From contig JBBIIT010000001.1 of assembly GCA_037446355.1 (NCBI GenBank), positions 135,491 through 199,490 on the forward strand: a stretch of 64,000 nucleotides of DNA, written 5' to 3'. Every line of letters starts with the position of its first letter. Position 1 is the first letter of the stretch. The notes beneath the pieces are model-generated. The model was not told the DNA's origin, did no database searches, and was given only the letters and a program-made list of their open reading frames with translations. Of this stretch, positions 1-7,843 are shown one piece after another. Source of the stretch: Roseiarcus sp037446355 (GTDB lineage: Bacteria > Pseudomonadota > Alphaproteobacteria > Rhizobiales > Beijerinckiaceae). Both the position numbers and the translations under genes were made by a program.

Positions 1-34
1 CCGGCGCCAGAGCGCCTTCGAACCAACTGCAATT

Positions 35-64
35 CGGCCGGGCTCGCGCCCGGCCGTTTTGTTT
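35..64 (+). terminator. Intrinsic terminator of an off-window gene
   Basis: A perfect 9-bp stem (CGGCCGGGC / GCCCGGCCG) closes a TCGC loop and is followed by TTTTGTTT, the form of a rho-independent terminator reading on the plus strand. It would end a plus-strand gene lying left of the window. The minus-strand gene ending at 87 converges on it and may share the stem, but has no T-run on its own side. Confidence 0.8.
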
Positions 65-86
65 CAAAGGGCGAGCGAAGCGCGCC

Positions 87-575
87 CTATGCCGGCTTTC
101 GGCGCCGCGCCGCGCGGTTCGGCCATAACGCGATATGGTCTGGCCAGAATTCCTGGGCGACGTCGTCCTCGCTGGCGGCGATCTTGGCCCGCACCGATAC
201 GCCGGCTTCATGCACGCTTTCGCGCGAGCCGGACACCAGCGGATGCCACCAGGCCAGATCCTGGCCCTCCGCCAGCAATCGATAGGCGCAAGTCACCGGC
301 AGCCAGCCGAGCGTGCGCACCGACTTCGGCGTAAGGCGCACGCAGTCGCTGACCTTGGCCTGCCGATGGGCATAGTCGCGGCAGCGGCAGGTCTTGCCGT
401 CGAGCAGCGTGCAGCCGAGATCGGTGTAATGAATCTTGCCGCTGTCCTCCTCCTCGAGTTTGACGAGGCAGCAGCGGGCGCAGCCATCGCAAAGACTTTC
501 CCACTCGCTCGGCGTCATCTCGTCCAGCGTCTTGGTTCGCCAGAACGGGCGGGGCGGCTCGGAATTCTTGTCCAC
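87..575 (-). CDS. YcgN/UPF0260 family cysteine-cluster protein
   Basis: The 162-residue product has the cysteine pattern of the YcgN/UPF0260 (CxxCxxCC) family: CDGCARCC near residue 32, then a Cys in LGCTLLD and paired Cys in CRCRDY. These residues probably bind metal or a zinc/iron cluster; the cellular role is unknown even in well-studied relatives. I chose the GTG at 575 because GAAGGAAGGG lies about 6 bp upstream. A TTG 30 bp further out is possible but lacks a good ribosome site. The gene is divergent from the penicillin-binding protein gene across about 220 bp. That spacer has one AT-rich patch at 745-762, where a promoter for either gene could lie. Length and motif order look normal for the family, so identity is firm and function is open. 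Confidence 0.9.
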   Translation of the reverse strand: MDKNSEPPRPFWRTKTLDEMTPSEWESLCDGCARCCLVKLEEEDSGKIHYTDLGCTLLDGKTCRCRDYAHRQAKVSDCVRLTPKSVRTLGWLPVTCAYRLLAEGQDLAWWHPLVSGSRESVHEAGVSVRAKIAASEDDVAQEFWPDHIALWPNRAARRRKPA

Positions 576-799
576 TTCAACCCTTCCTTCGTGAGCGAAG
601 CCCAATTGCGCCCAAATCCCGCGCCAGAACGGAATGCGCCGGCGCGGCTCGAAACTGGCGCCCTCGTTAACGATATCGCGACGTTGACGGGGACAGGCCG
701 ACTTGGCGCCGACCTCTTGGCGAGGTCAAGCGGTTCGCGAGGCTTAATATTGTGTTAATTAGGCGCGCGTGCGCCGGGGCTGGCGGTTCGGAGTGACGA

Positions 800-3076
800 G
801 TGGCGGAAGGTCCGAAGGTGTCCGGTTTTGGCAAGGCGGTCGCCCGGGCGCTGCTCGCGTTCGACGCCTTCGTGGATTCCACGATGTTCGACGCGCAGCG
901 GCGAACGCTGCGCGCGCTCGCCGCGATCGCGGAATTTTCGGATCGTCTGCGACTGACGGGCGTCGCCAAAGCCCTCGTCGACCTGACTTGCGAGGGTCTT
1001 AACGTCGGCGTCGTCGTCCTGATTTTCGCCCTCGCGCTCGCGCTGCCGGCGATGCGCGAGACGAGCGACGAGGATTGGCTCAAACGCCAGGATCTCGCGG
1101 TGACGTTCCTCGATCGCTACGGCGTCGAGGTCGGGCGGCGCGGCATCAAGCACGACGACGCAATTCCGTTCGACGAGTTGCCGGACCAGTTCATCAAGGC
1201 GGTGCTCGCGACCGAGGATCGGCGCTTTTTCAGCCATTTCGGCATCGACGTGGTGGGCACGCTGCGCGCACTCACGGTCAACGCCCATGCCGGCGGCGTC
1301 GTGCAGGGCGGATCGTCGATCACTCAGCAACTCGCCAAGAACCTGTTCCTTTCCAACGAGCGGTCGATTTCGCGCAAGATCAACGAGGCCTATCTGGCGC
1401 TGTGGCTCGAACATCATCTGACGAAGCGGCAGATTCTTTCGCTCTATCTCGATCGCGCCTACATGGGCGGCGGCGCGTTCGGCGCGCAGGCGGCGGCGCA
1501 ATATTATTTCGGCAAGTCGGCGCGCGACATCAACCTCGCGGAATCGGCGATGCTGGCCGGCCTGTTCAAGGCCCCGACCAAATACTCGCCCAACGTCAAC
1601 CTGCCCGCGGCGCGCGCGCGCGCCAACGACGTGCTGAGCAATCTGGTCGACGCCGGGTTCATGACCGAGGGTCAGGTTTACGCAGCGCGCCGCAATCCCG
1701 CGACCCCCGTCGATCACAGCGATCGCGGTTCTCCGGACTGGTACCTCGATTTCGCTTACAACGAGGTCAAGGCGCTCGCTGATTCCGGCGCGCTCGGCGC
1801 CGATCGCGTCCTCGTCGTTCGCACCGGCCTCGACTCGGGGTTGCAGACCAAAGCCGAAAGCGTGCTCGAGGGGATGCTGCGCGACAACGCGCCCGCCTAT
1901 CATGCGCATCAGGCCGCGACCGTCGTAGCCGACACCGACGGACTTGTGCGCGCCATGGTCGGCGGTCGCGATTACGGCGCCAGCCAGTTCAACCGCGCGA
2001 CGGACGCGCTGCGTCAACCCGGCTCCTCGTTCAAGATTTTCGTCTATCTCACCGCTTTGCTGACCGGCAAATTCCACGCCAATACGCCGATCGACGCGTC
2101 GGGCATCTGCATCGGCGATTATTGCGTCCATAATTTCGACGGCGAGAGCGGCGGCGCGATGCCGCTTTACACCGCGCTCGCGCTGTCCTTCAACACCGCG
2201 GCGATCCGGCTGTCGGTGAAAATCGGCGAAGCCTACTGGCCTGCCAAGCAGCCCTATCATCTGGCTAAAATCGCGACGCTCGGGCGCTCCAAAATCGTCG
2301 CAACCGCGCGCGCGATGGGGCTGACGACCCCCCTTGCGGATACCGTTTCGCTGCCTGTCGGCGCCGACGAGGTCAAGATGATCGACATGGTCGGCGCCAA
2401 CGCCACACTCGCTCGGGGCGGACGCCGCGCGACTCCCTACGCCGCGATCGAAATTCACAATTCTACCGGCGCGCTGATCTACGCCCACGCCGCGAACGCG
2501 CCGCCGGCGGCGCAGGTTCTCCCGGCCGACAAGGTCGCGGAGATGAACAACATCATGACCCATGTCGTGACCGAGGGCACCGGACGCGCCGCGCAGATCC
2601 CCGGCCTCGTCATTTCAGGCAAGACCGGCACCACCAACAATTCCACCAACGCCTGGTTCAACGGCTTCACGGGCAATCTGGTTTGCAGCGTCTGGTTCGG
2701 CAACGACGATAACAGCGGCATGGAGAACATGACCGGCGGCACGCTACCGGCGCGGAGTTGGCGCGAGATCATGGCCTACGCCCATCAGGGCCTGGAGCCG
2801 AAGCCGCCCTACGGCGTCGTTCCGCCGACGCCGGCCGCCGCTGGCTCGCTAGCCTCGATTTCGGAAGCGCCCAAATCGAAATCGGCGGGCGGCATCGTCG
2901 ACGCGCCACCGCGCGAGATCGGACTCGCGCCGCGCTCGACGCGAATCATCCTCGAGATCGGCGATCTCGCGCGCAGCGCCCGCAAGCGCACGACCGCCTT
3001 CGAGACGCCCAGCGCCGGCGCGGCCGAAGCGGACGCCGGCGCCAGCGTCATTCGCGGCGGCGTCTTGGCGCCGTGA
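800..3076 (+). CDS. Class A penicillin-binding protein (PBP1A/1C-like)
   Basis: Bifunctional peptidoglycan synthase of 758 residues, anchored in the inner membrane with its enzymatic domains in the periplasm. A hydrophobic anchor at about residues 66-85 precedes the glycosyltransferase (GT51) domain, which has EDRRFFSHFG with Glu139, the QGGSSITQQLAKN motif and the ILSLYLDRAYMG motif. The transpeptidase domain follows with SSFK (Ser409 nucleophile, Lys412), the SFN triad motif and KTGT at 608. So both activities, glycan polymerisation and peptide cross-linking, look intact. The start is GTG at 800. The last 100 or so residues are low-complexity and probably a flexible periplasmic tail. The DUF1214/DUF1254 pair follows about 95 bp downstream, apparently with its own promoter. 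Whether it is PBP1A or PBP1C type cannot be settled here. Confidence 0.93.
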   Translation: MAEGPKVSGFGKAVARALLAFDAFVDSTMFDAQRRTLRALAAIAEFSDRLRLTGVAKALVDLTCEGLNVGVVVLIFALALALPAMRETSDEDWLKRQDLAVTFLDRYGVEVGRRGIKHDDAIPFDELPDQFIKAVLATEDRRFFSHFGIDVVGTLRALTVNAHAGGVVQGGSSITQQLAKNLFLSNERSISRKINEAYLALWLEHHLTKRQILSLYLDRAYMGGGAFGAQAAAQYYFGKSARDINLAESAMLAGLFKAPTKYSPNVNLPAARARANDVLSNLVDAGFMTEGQVYAARRNPATPVDHSDRGSPDWYLDFAYNEVKALADSGALGADRVLVVRTGLDSGLQTKAESVLEGMLRDNAPAYHAHQAATVVADTDGLVRAMVGGRDYGASQFNRATDALRQPGSSFKIFVYLTALLTGKFHANTPIDASGICIGDYCVHNFDGESGGAMPLYTALALSFNTAAIRLSVKIGEAYWPAKQPYHLAKIATLGRSKIVATARAMGLTTPLADTVSLPVGADEVKMIDMVGANATLARGGRRATPYAAIEIHNSTGALIYAHAANAPPAAQVLPADKVAEMNNIMTHVVTEGTGRAAQIPGLVISGKTGTTNNSTNAWFNGFTGNLVCSVWFGNDDNSGMENMTGGTLPARSWREIMAYAHQGLEPKPPYGVVPPTPAAAGSLASISEAPKSKSAGGIVDAPPREIGLAPRSTRIILEIGDLARSARKRTTAFETPSAGAAEADAGASVIRGGVLAP

Positions 3077-3113
3077 GCGAGCGCGGCATGGAATCGGCGC
3101 CTCGCGGCTTGAC

Positions 3114-3141
3114 TTGACCGCTCGCGCTCGCGCCATATCCC
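3114..3141 (+). promoter_or_regulatory. Candidate sigma-70-type promoter for the DUF1214/DUF1254 pair
   Basis: TTGACC at 3114-3119 is separated by 16 bp from TATCCC at 3136-3141. This lies in the gap between the penicillin-binding protein stop and the TTG start at 3172. An overlapping TTGACT at 3109 is an alternative -35. It is a pattern match only; read-through from the upstream gene is equally possible. Confidence 0.35.
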
Positions 3142-3171
3142 TTCGCGCGCTGGCCAATTCGGATCGCCTCT

Positions 3172-3750
3172 TTGACGACATGGGTGAAATCGCTTCTCGC
3201 CGCGGCGGCGGCGCTGGGGCTCGGTCTTTGGGCGACGGCGGCGCTGCTCGCCAATGGTGGGCCGTTCGAGACATTGCGCCTGGGCGCATGGGAGGTCGCG
3301 GCGAACGCCGGCGCGGCTGACGCCGACCCCTATGCGCGCGCCGCGCTCGCGCGCAGCGGCGAAATTCCCCTGGCGCTCGGCGAAGGCTTGCAGATGGTCG
3401 CGCGCGTGGACGATGCGGGTCGCGCGCTCAACGCACGCTGCGTTTATCGGATCGGCCCGCGCACCCCGCCGGCGCGTTACTGGACGCTGGAGTTGGTCGA
3501 TCGCAAAGGATTCGCGATCGAAAATCCCGCGGGCCGTTACGTCTTCCGCTCCAGCGAGATCCTCCGCGAGGGCGATGGATCGTTTTCGATCTGGGTCTCG
3601 GCCGCGGTTCACGCCGGCAATTGGCTGCCAATCGGCGCCCCGGCGCGTTTTGCGCTGGTGTTGCGTCTCTACGATTCCCCGCTCAGCGCCGCCTCGGGCG
3701 CCATCCAGAAGACCTCCGCGCCTGCGGTCGTCCGGGAGAGCTGCGCTTGA
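3172..3750 (+). CDS. DUF1214 domain protein, membrane-anchored
   Basis: The 192-residue protein begins with a hydrophobic segment (residues about 4-28) that is either a signal anchor or signal peptide. The remainder matches the short DUF1214 form, with a RIGPRTPPARYWTLE-like core and a C-terminal LRLYDSPL stretch typical of the family. In larger proteins DUF1254 and DUF1214 sit in one chain; here they are two genes. Start is TTG at 3172; the stop TGA overlaps the TTG start of the next gene, which implies translational coupling. The biochemical role of short DUF1214/DUF1254 pairs is unknown. The placement after a peptidoglycan synthase suggests an envelope role, but this is inference. Confidence 0.8.
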   Translation: MTTWVKSLLAAAAALGLGLWATAALLANGGPFETLRLGAWEVAANAGAADADPYARAALARSGEIPLALGEGLQMVARVDDAGRALNARCVYRIGPRTPPARYWTLELVDRKGFAIENPAGRYVFRSSEILREGDGSFSIWVSAAVHAGNWLPIGAPARFALVLRLYDSPLSAASGAIQKTSAPAVVRESCA

Positions 3751-4325
3751 ACTTTCGGGCGCGCTACGCCGAAGCGGCGTTTTACGCCACGCTCGCGATT
3801 ATTCTGGCCATTTTGACGCATTTCGTCGCCGTCTTGACGATGCCGCTGGTCGCCGAACGCGACGCCTACTCGCGGCTCGCCAAGCTCGGCGGCCCCAACG
3901 AAACGGTCGAGCTTGCGCAAACGAGCCCCGTTTCGCGTGGTTTCCCCTATGCCGATCCGGCGGTCGCGACCGCCTTCTGTCGATTCGACCTCGCTAACGG
4001 GCCTGTGCGCGTGCGCGCGCCGATCGGACGCGCGGGGTTCGCCTCGCTCTCGGTCCACACGCGGCGCGGCGCGGTGGTCTATGCGATCACCGATCGAGCG
4101 GCGACGCACGGCTATATGGAGGCGGTGGTCGCGAACGCCGCGCAATTGCGCGCGCTGGTCGCGGAGGATGATGAGGACAACCCTTCCGAGGATCTGCGCA
4201 TCGTCTCCCCGACCAACGAAGGCTTCGTCCTCACGCGCGTTCTGAGCGAACTGCCCGATCTCTACGGCGAAGCCGAAGCGCAGGCCAAAGCGCTCGACTG
4301 CGCGGCCGAGCCGTCCGGCAAATGA
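3747..4325 (+). CDS. DUF1254 domain protein, membrane-anchored
   Basis: The 192-residue product starts with a predicted transmembrane segment (about residues 9-30) and then a DUF1254-like body. I chose the TTG at 3747, which overlaps the upstream TGA, because the longer in-frame opening upstream lies entirely inside the DUF1214 gene. It is the partner of the preceding gene and the two probably form a membrane complex facing the periplasm. No catalytic motif is visible. The 3' end overlaps the upstream region of the deacetylase-family gene, so the three genes may be co-transcribed. Family assignment is moderately firm; function is unknown. Confidence 0.78.
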   Translation: MNFRARYAEAAFYATLAIILAILTHFVAVLTMPLVAERDAYSRLAKLGGPNETVELAQTSPVSRGFPYADPAVATAFCRFDLANGPVRVRAPIGRAGFASLSVHTRRGAVVYAITDRAATHGYMEAVVANAAQLRALVAEDDEDNPSEDLRIVSPTNEGFVLTRVLSELPDLYGEAEAQAKALDCAAEPSGK

Positions 4326-4420
4326 GGCGCGACACCGGGTCCATGGACACGGGCGCGCATTCGCGCGATGCTCTCCCTCGAAGAGCGCATATCGCCGATA
4401 CCGCGGGAGGAACGTCGGGC

Positions 4421-5350
4421 GTGACGACGCTATTGGTTTCGCACTCTGCGTGCGCCGCCCATGACATGGGCGAAGGCCACCCCGAACGCCCGGCGCGGCT
4501 GCGGGCGGTCGAGTCCGCGCTCGAGCGCGAATCATTCCAGTTGCTCGCCCGCGATGTCGCGCCGCGCGTATCGATCGAGGCGCTGACGCGCGTGCATCCG
4601 GATTCCTATGTATCGGCGATTGAACTGGCGACGCCGACTCAAGGGCGCGTGCGCGTCGATCAGGACACTTCGATGTCTGCGGGCTCCTTCGAGGCGGCGC
4701 TGCGCTCGGCCGGCGGCGCGACCTTCGCGGTCGAGGAAGTGATGAGCGGTCGCGTCGCCAATGCCTTCGTCGCTACCCGTCCGCCCGGCCACCATGCGGA
4801 AATCGCGACACCGATGGGCTTCTGTTTTTTCAATAACGCGGCGGTCGCGGCGCGCCACGCCCAGGCCGCCTTCGGCGCCGAGCGCGTCGCCATCGTCGAT
4901 TTCGACGTGCATCACGGCAACGGAACGCAGGACATCTTCTGGGCTGACAGGAGCGTGATGTACGCTTCGACGCATCAGATGCCGCTTTATCCCGGCACCG
5001 GCGCTCGCGATGAGCGCGGCGAGCACGATCAAATCGTCAACGCGCCGCTCGGCGCCGGCGACAGCGGCGAAGCATTTCGCGAGGCGTTCGATGTCGCCAT
5101 CCTCCCGCGCGTCGAGGCGTTCGCGCCCGATCTCATCATTATCTCGGCGGGTTTCGACGCCCATTTCCGCGACCCGATCGGCGGCCTGAAGCTGCGCGAG
5201 GAGGATTTCGCCTGGGCGACGCGCAAGCTGATGGCGATCGCCGAGCGGCGTTGCTCGGGCCGCGTCGTCTCTTTGCTCGAGGGCGGCTACGACCTCGATG
5301 GTCTGGCGCGCTCGGTCGCCGCGCATGTCGGCGCGCTGATGGGCGGCTAG
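4421..5350 (+). CDS. Histone deacetylase superfamily amidohydrolase (HdaH/AcuC-like)
   Basis: A 309-residue zinc hydrolase of the arginase/deacetylase fold. It carries the class II deacetylase signatures RPPGHHAE (tandem catalytic His), DFDVHHGNGTQD (zinc-binding Asp and His) and SAGFDAHFRDP (second zinc Asp). Bacterial members deacetylate acetylpolyamines, acetoin-pathway enzymes or other acyl-lysine targets; the substrate here cannot be told. The GTG at 4421 is preferred over in-frame starts at 4322 or 4343. It has GGGAGGA about 9 bp upstream, and homologues begin with the TTLLVSH strand. It is 35 bp from the NUDIX gene and probably shares its transcript. Confidence 0.93.
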   Translation: MTTLLVSHSACAAHDMGEGHPERPARLRAVESALERESFQLLARDVAPRVSIEALTRVHPDSYVSAIELATPTQGRVRVDQDTSMSAGSFEAALRSAGGATFAVEEVMSGRVANAFVATRPPGHHAEIATPMGFCFFNNAAVAARHAQAAFGAERVAIVDFDVHHGNGTQDIFWADRSVMYASTHQMPLYPGTGARDERGEHDQIVNAPLGAGDSGEAFREAFDVAILPRVEAFAPDLIIISAGFDAHFRDPIGGLKLREEDFAWATRKLMAIAERRCSGRVVSLLEGGYDLDGLARSVAAHVGALMGG

Positions 5351-5384
5351 GCCTTGTTCGCCCGCCGGTTGGAGTCCTGCGCCT

Positions 5385-6149
5385 ATGTATGAATCCGTTC
5401 CCGCGCGTCTGGCCGCGACGGTTCTTCTGGCGCGCGACGGCGCCGAAGGTCTGGAAGTCTTCATGGTGGTGCGCCACCACAAGATCGAATTCGCTTCCGG
5501 CGCGCTCGTCTTTCCCGGCGGCAGCCTCGACCCCGAGGACCGTGTCATCGCCGCCGATGCGGAGCTCTGCGACGGATCGCTCGACCTCCCGTCGGACCAG
5601 CGCGCGTTACGGGTCGCCGCGCTGCGCGAAACGTTCGAGGAATGCGGCGTACTGCTCGCGCGCGACAGCGACGGCGGCGAGACTTTCGCGCCCGCGCGGC
5701 GCGCCGAAATCGAAGCGGACGCGAAGGCGGGTTCGTTTGGCGATCTGCTGCGCAAACAAAGCCTCGCGCTGCGCCTCGACGCCCTGGTTCCGTTCGCGCA
5801 CTGGATCACGCCACCGATTCTGCCCAAGCGTTTCGACACGCACTTCTACATCGTCGCCGCGCCGTCCGATCAGATCGCCGCGCATGACGGCCACGAATCC
5901 GTCGATTCGGTCTGGATTTCGCCGACCCGCGCGCTCGCGAAGGCGAGCGAAGGCAAATACACGCTCATCTTCGCCACCAGGCTGAATCTGCAAATGCTCG
6001 CCGAAAGTCGCGACGTCGCCGAGGCCCTCGAATCGGCGCGCCGGCGAAAGATCGTCACCGTGTTGCCGGAGGCGACCAAGACCGAACGCGGCCACACGCT
6101 CCGCATTCCGCTCGCGGCGGGGTACGGCGGCGAGGTGTTCGAGATTTAG
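5385..6149 (+). CDS. NUDIX hydrolase, NUDT7/NUDT19-like (CoA diphosphatase type)
   Basis: The 254-residue protein has the extended NUDIX arrangement of the NUDT7/NUDT19 group. FPGGSLDPED is followed after about 40 residues by ALRETFEECGVLLA, which supplies the REUxEExGU metal-binding core. Eukaryotic relatives split CoA and acyl-CoA into 3',5'-ADP and phosphopantetheine. This substrate is plausible here because an SDR and a crotonase-fold protein lie next door, but they are on the opposite strand, convergent with a 10-bp gap. The gene begins with ATG at 5385. Fold assignment is strong, substrate assignment weak. Confidence 0.88.
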   Translation: MYESVPARLAATVLLARDGAEGLEVFMVVRHHKIEFASGALVFPGGSLDPEDRVIAADAELCDGSLDLPSDQRALRVAALRETFEECGVLLARDSDGGETFAPARRAEIEADAKAGSFGDLLRKQSLALRLDALVPFAHWITPPILPKRFDTHFYIVAAPSDQIAAHDGHESVDSVWISPTRALAKASEGKYTLIFATRLNLQMLAESRDVAEALESARRRKIVTVLPEATKTERGHTLRIPLAAGYGGEVFEI

Positions 6150-6159
6150 CGCAGGGGGT

Positions 6160-6933
6160 TCAAATCCCGCGCGTCCAGGCGACGCCGCCGTCGACGACCA
6201 GTGTCGAGCCCACGACGTAATCGCCCGCGCGGCTGGCCAGAAACACCGCTGCGCCGCCCATGTCGTGTTTGTCCCCGATGCGCCCTGACGGAATGCGCTT
6301 GGCGACATGTTCGGCGTCGTCGCGCGCAGCTTTGTTCATCTCCGAAGGAAAGGCGCCGGGCGCGATCGCGCTGACGATGATGTTGTCCTTGGCGAGGCCC
6401 AGCGCCATGCGCTTGGTCAGATGGATGAGACCCGACTTGCTCGCCGCGTAGGAATAAGTCTCCTGCATACTGACGGAGAGGCCGTCGATCGAAGCGATGT
6501 TGATGACCTTGGCGGGTCTGGCCGCGCTGGCCGCCCGCTTCAGCGCGCCGTGCAGCGCCTGGGTCAAAAAGAACGGCGTCTTGACGTTGAGATCCATGAC
6601 CTTGTCCCAACCGCTCTCGGGAAAGTCGTCGAAATCTGCGCCCCAGGCCGCGCCGGCGTTGTTGACAAGAATGTCGAGCGAGGACTCTCTGGCTAGATAG
6701 AGATCCGCCAGCGCCCGTGCGCCCTTCAGGCCGGAGGCGTCGCTGACGATGGGGACGCAAACGCCGAATTCGCCGAGCCGCTTGGCTGTTTCCTCGCAGG
6801 GACCCGCTTTGCGCGCGGTGATATAGACTTTCGCGCCCGCCTTCAGGAAACCCTCGGCGATCATGTCGCCGATGCCGCGCGATCCCCCCGTCACCAAAGC
6901 GACGCGGCCCTTAAGCGAAAACAGGTCTTGCAT
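6160..6933 (-). CDS. SDR family oxidoreductase, RhlG-like 3-ketoacyl reductase type
   Basis: A 257-residue classical short-chain dehydrogenase with TGGSRGIG (nucleotide-binding loop), NNAGA, a catalytic Ser in IASIDG and YSYAASK holding the catalytic Tyr and Lys. The opening MQDLFSLKGRVALVTGG and the C-terminal VVDGG are typical of RhlG-like NADP-dependent beta-ketoacyl reductases. I chose ATG 6933 because AGAGGA sits about 9 bp upstream. ATG 6942 directly abuts that sequence, giving no room for a ribosome. The crotonase-fold gene ends 29 bp upstream on the same strand. The pair therefore probably forms a small acyl-chain metabolism operon. Confidence 0.9.
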   Translation of the reverse strand: MQDLFSLKGRVALVTGGSRGIGDMIAEGFLKAGAKVYITARKAGPCEETAKRLGEFGVCVPIVSDASGLKGARALADLYLARESSLDILVNNAGAAWGADFDDFPESGWDKVMDLNVKTPFFLTQALHGALKRAASAARPAKVINIASIDGLSVSMQETYSYAASKSGLIHLTKRMALGLAKDNIIVSAIAPGAFPSEMNKAARDDAEHVAKRIPSGRIGDKHDMGGAAVFLASRAGDYVVGSTLVVDGGVAWTRGI

Positions 6934-6962
6934 CGGTTTCATTCCTCTCTGCTTCGATCGCT

Positions 6963-7724
6963 TCAACCAAACTTCGGCTTGCGCTTCTCCCGAAACGCGC
7001 CACGCCCCTCGCGAAAATCCGGCCCCAGCGCGGCGGTCTCGACCAGCGCGCGCAATTCGGCCTCGCGCCCGGAACCGAGCATTGCGACGGCGCGCTTGGC
7101 CCCGCGGATCGAGGTCCGGCTGAGGCCCGCGAGGTCTTGTGCGTAGGCCTCGACGGCGCGCCCCAGTTCGCGCGCCGGCAACCGGCGGTCGATGAGGCCG
7201 ATCGCCAGCGCTTCCGATGTCTCGACCCTCCTTCCGCTGAATAGCAGGTCTTTCGCGCGGGAGGGGCCGATCAATTCCACAAGCCGCCGCGTCTCGACAG
7301 GACCATAGAGCAGCCCGAGCTTGGCGGGCGGGATCGCCAGGTGCGCGTCCTCGGCGCAAAAGCGCAGGTCGCAACAGAGCGCGACGGCCAGGCCGCCGCC
7401 GACCGCCGCGCCTTCGAGCTTGGCGATAACGGGCCGGTCGAGCGCGCCAAGCGCGGTCAGTCCCGCCTCGATCGCATCGAGATAATCTCGAGTCGTGGCC
7501 ACGTCGCCGAACACGGCGTCGAATTCGGAAATGTCCGCGCCCGCGCAGAAATGCCCGCCCGAACCCTCGACGATAACGACGCGCGCAGCGGCGCAGGCTT
7601 CGATTTCCGCGACCAGACCCGGCAGCGCGCGCCACATCGCCAGCGAGATCGCGTTGCGGCGCTCGGGTCGGGACAGTCTCAAGCGCGCGAGCGGCGCTTC
7701 GAAGAGCAAGGAGAGTTCGCTCAT
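6963..7724 (-). CDS. Enoyl-CoA hydratase/isomerase (crotonase) family protein
   Basis: A 253-residue crotonase-fold protein with the oxyanion-hole segments HFCAGADISEF and GAAVGGGLAVAL and the CDLR stretch. The two glutamates of classical enoyl-CoA hydratase seem to be missing. The first normally follows the GGG turn as in GGGCEL, where this protein has GGGLAV. The second normally sits in a PE..LG motif, where this protein has PPAKLG. So a plain hydratase reaction is doubtful; an isomerase, hydrolase or other crotonase-fold acyl-CoA reaction is possible. ATG 7724 is used. A longer opening to about 7790 has no conserved sequence. It is the first gene of a likely two-gene operon with the SDR and is divergent from the purine genes across 119 bp. 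Confidence 0.88.
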   Translation of the reverse strand: MSELSLLFEAPLARLRLSRPERRNAISLAMWRALPGLVAEIEACAAARVVIVEGSGGHFCAGADISEFDAVFGDVATTRDYLDAIEAGLTALGALDRPVIAKLEGAAVGGGLAVALCCDLRFCAEDAHLAIPPAKLGLLYGPVETRRLVELIGPSRAKDLLFSGRRVETSEALAIGLIDRRLPARELGRAVEAYAQDLAGLSRTSIRGAKRAVAMLGSGREAELRALVETAALGPDFREGRGAFREKRKPKFG

Positions 7725-7843
7725 ATCCGATCCATCAAATTCTTGCGAAAGCGCCTGCGTGCTTTTCGCGCAAATTGAGCCTTGGAGCAAACCGGCCCCA
7801 CGGCGTAGGCTGAACGCGGTCCAACAGGATTTCGGGGCGGGCG

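Noticed and set aside
755..2563. A 602-codon open frame on the minus strand opposite the penicillin-binding protein gene
   Set aside because: It is rich in Arg/Asp/Gly codon shadows of a GC-rich gene and has no recognisable domain, while the plus-strand frame has every PBP motif.
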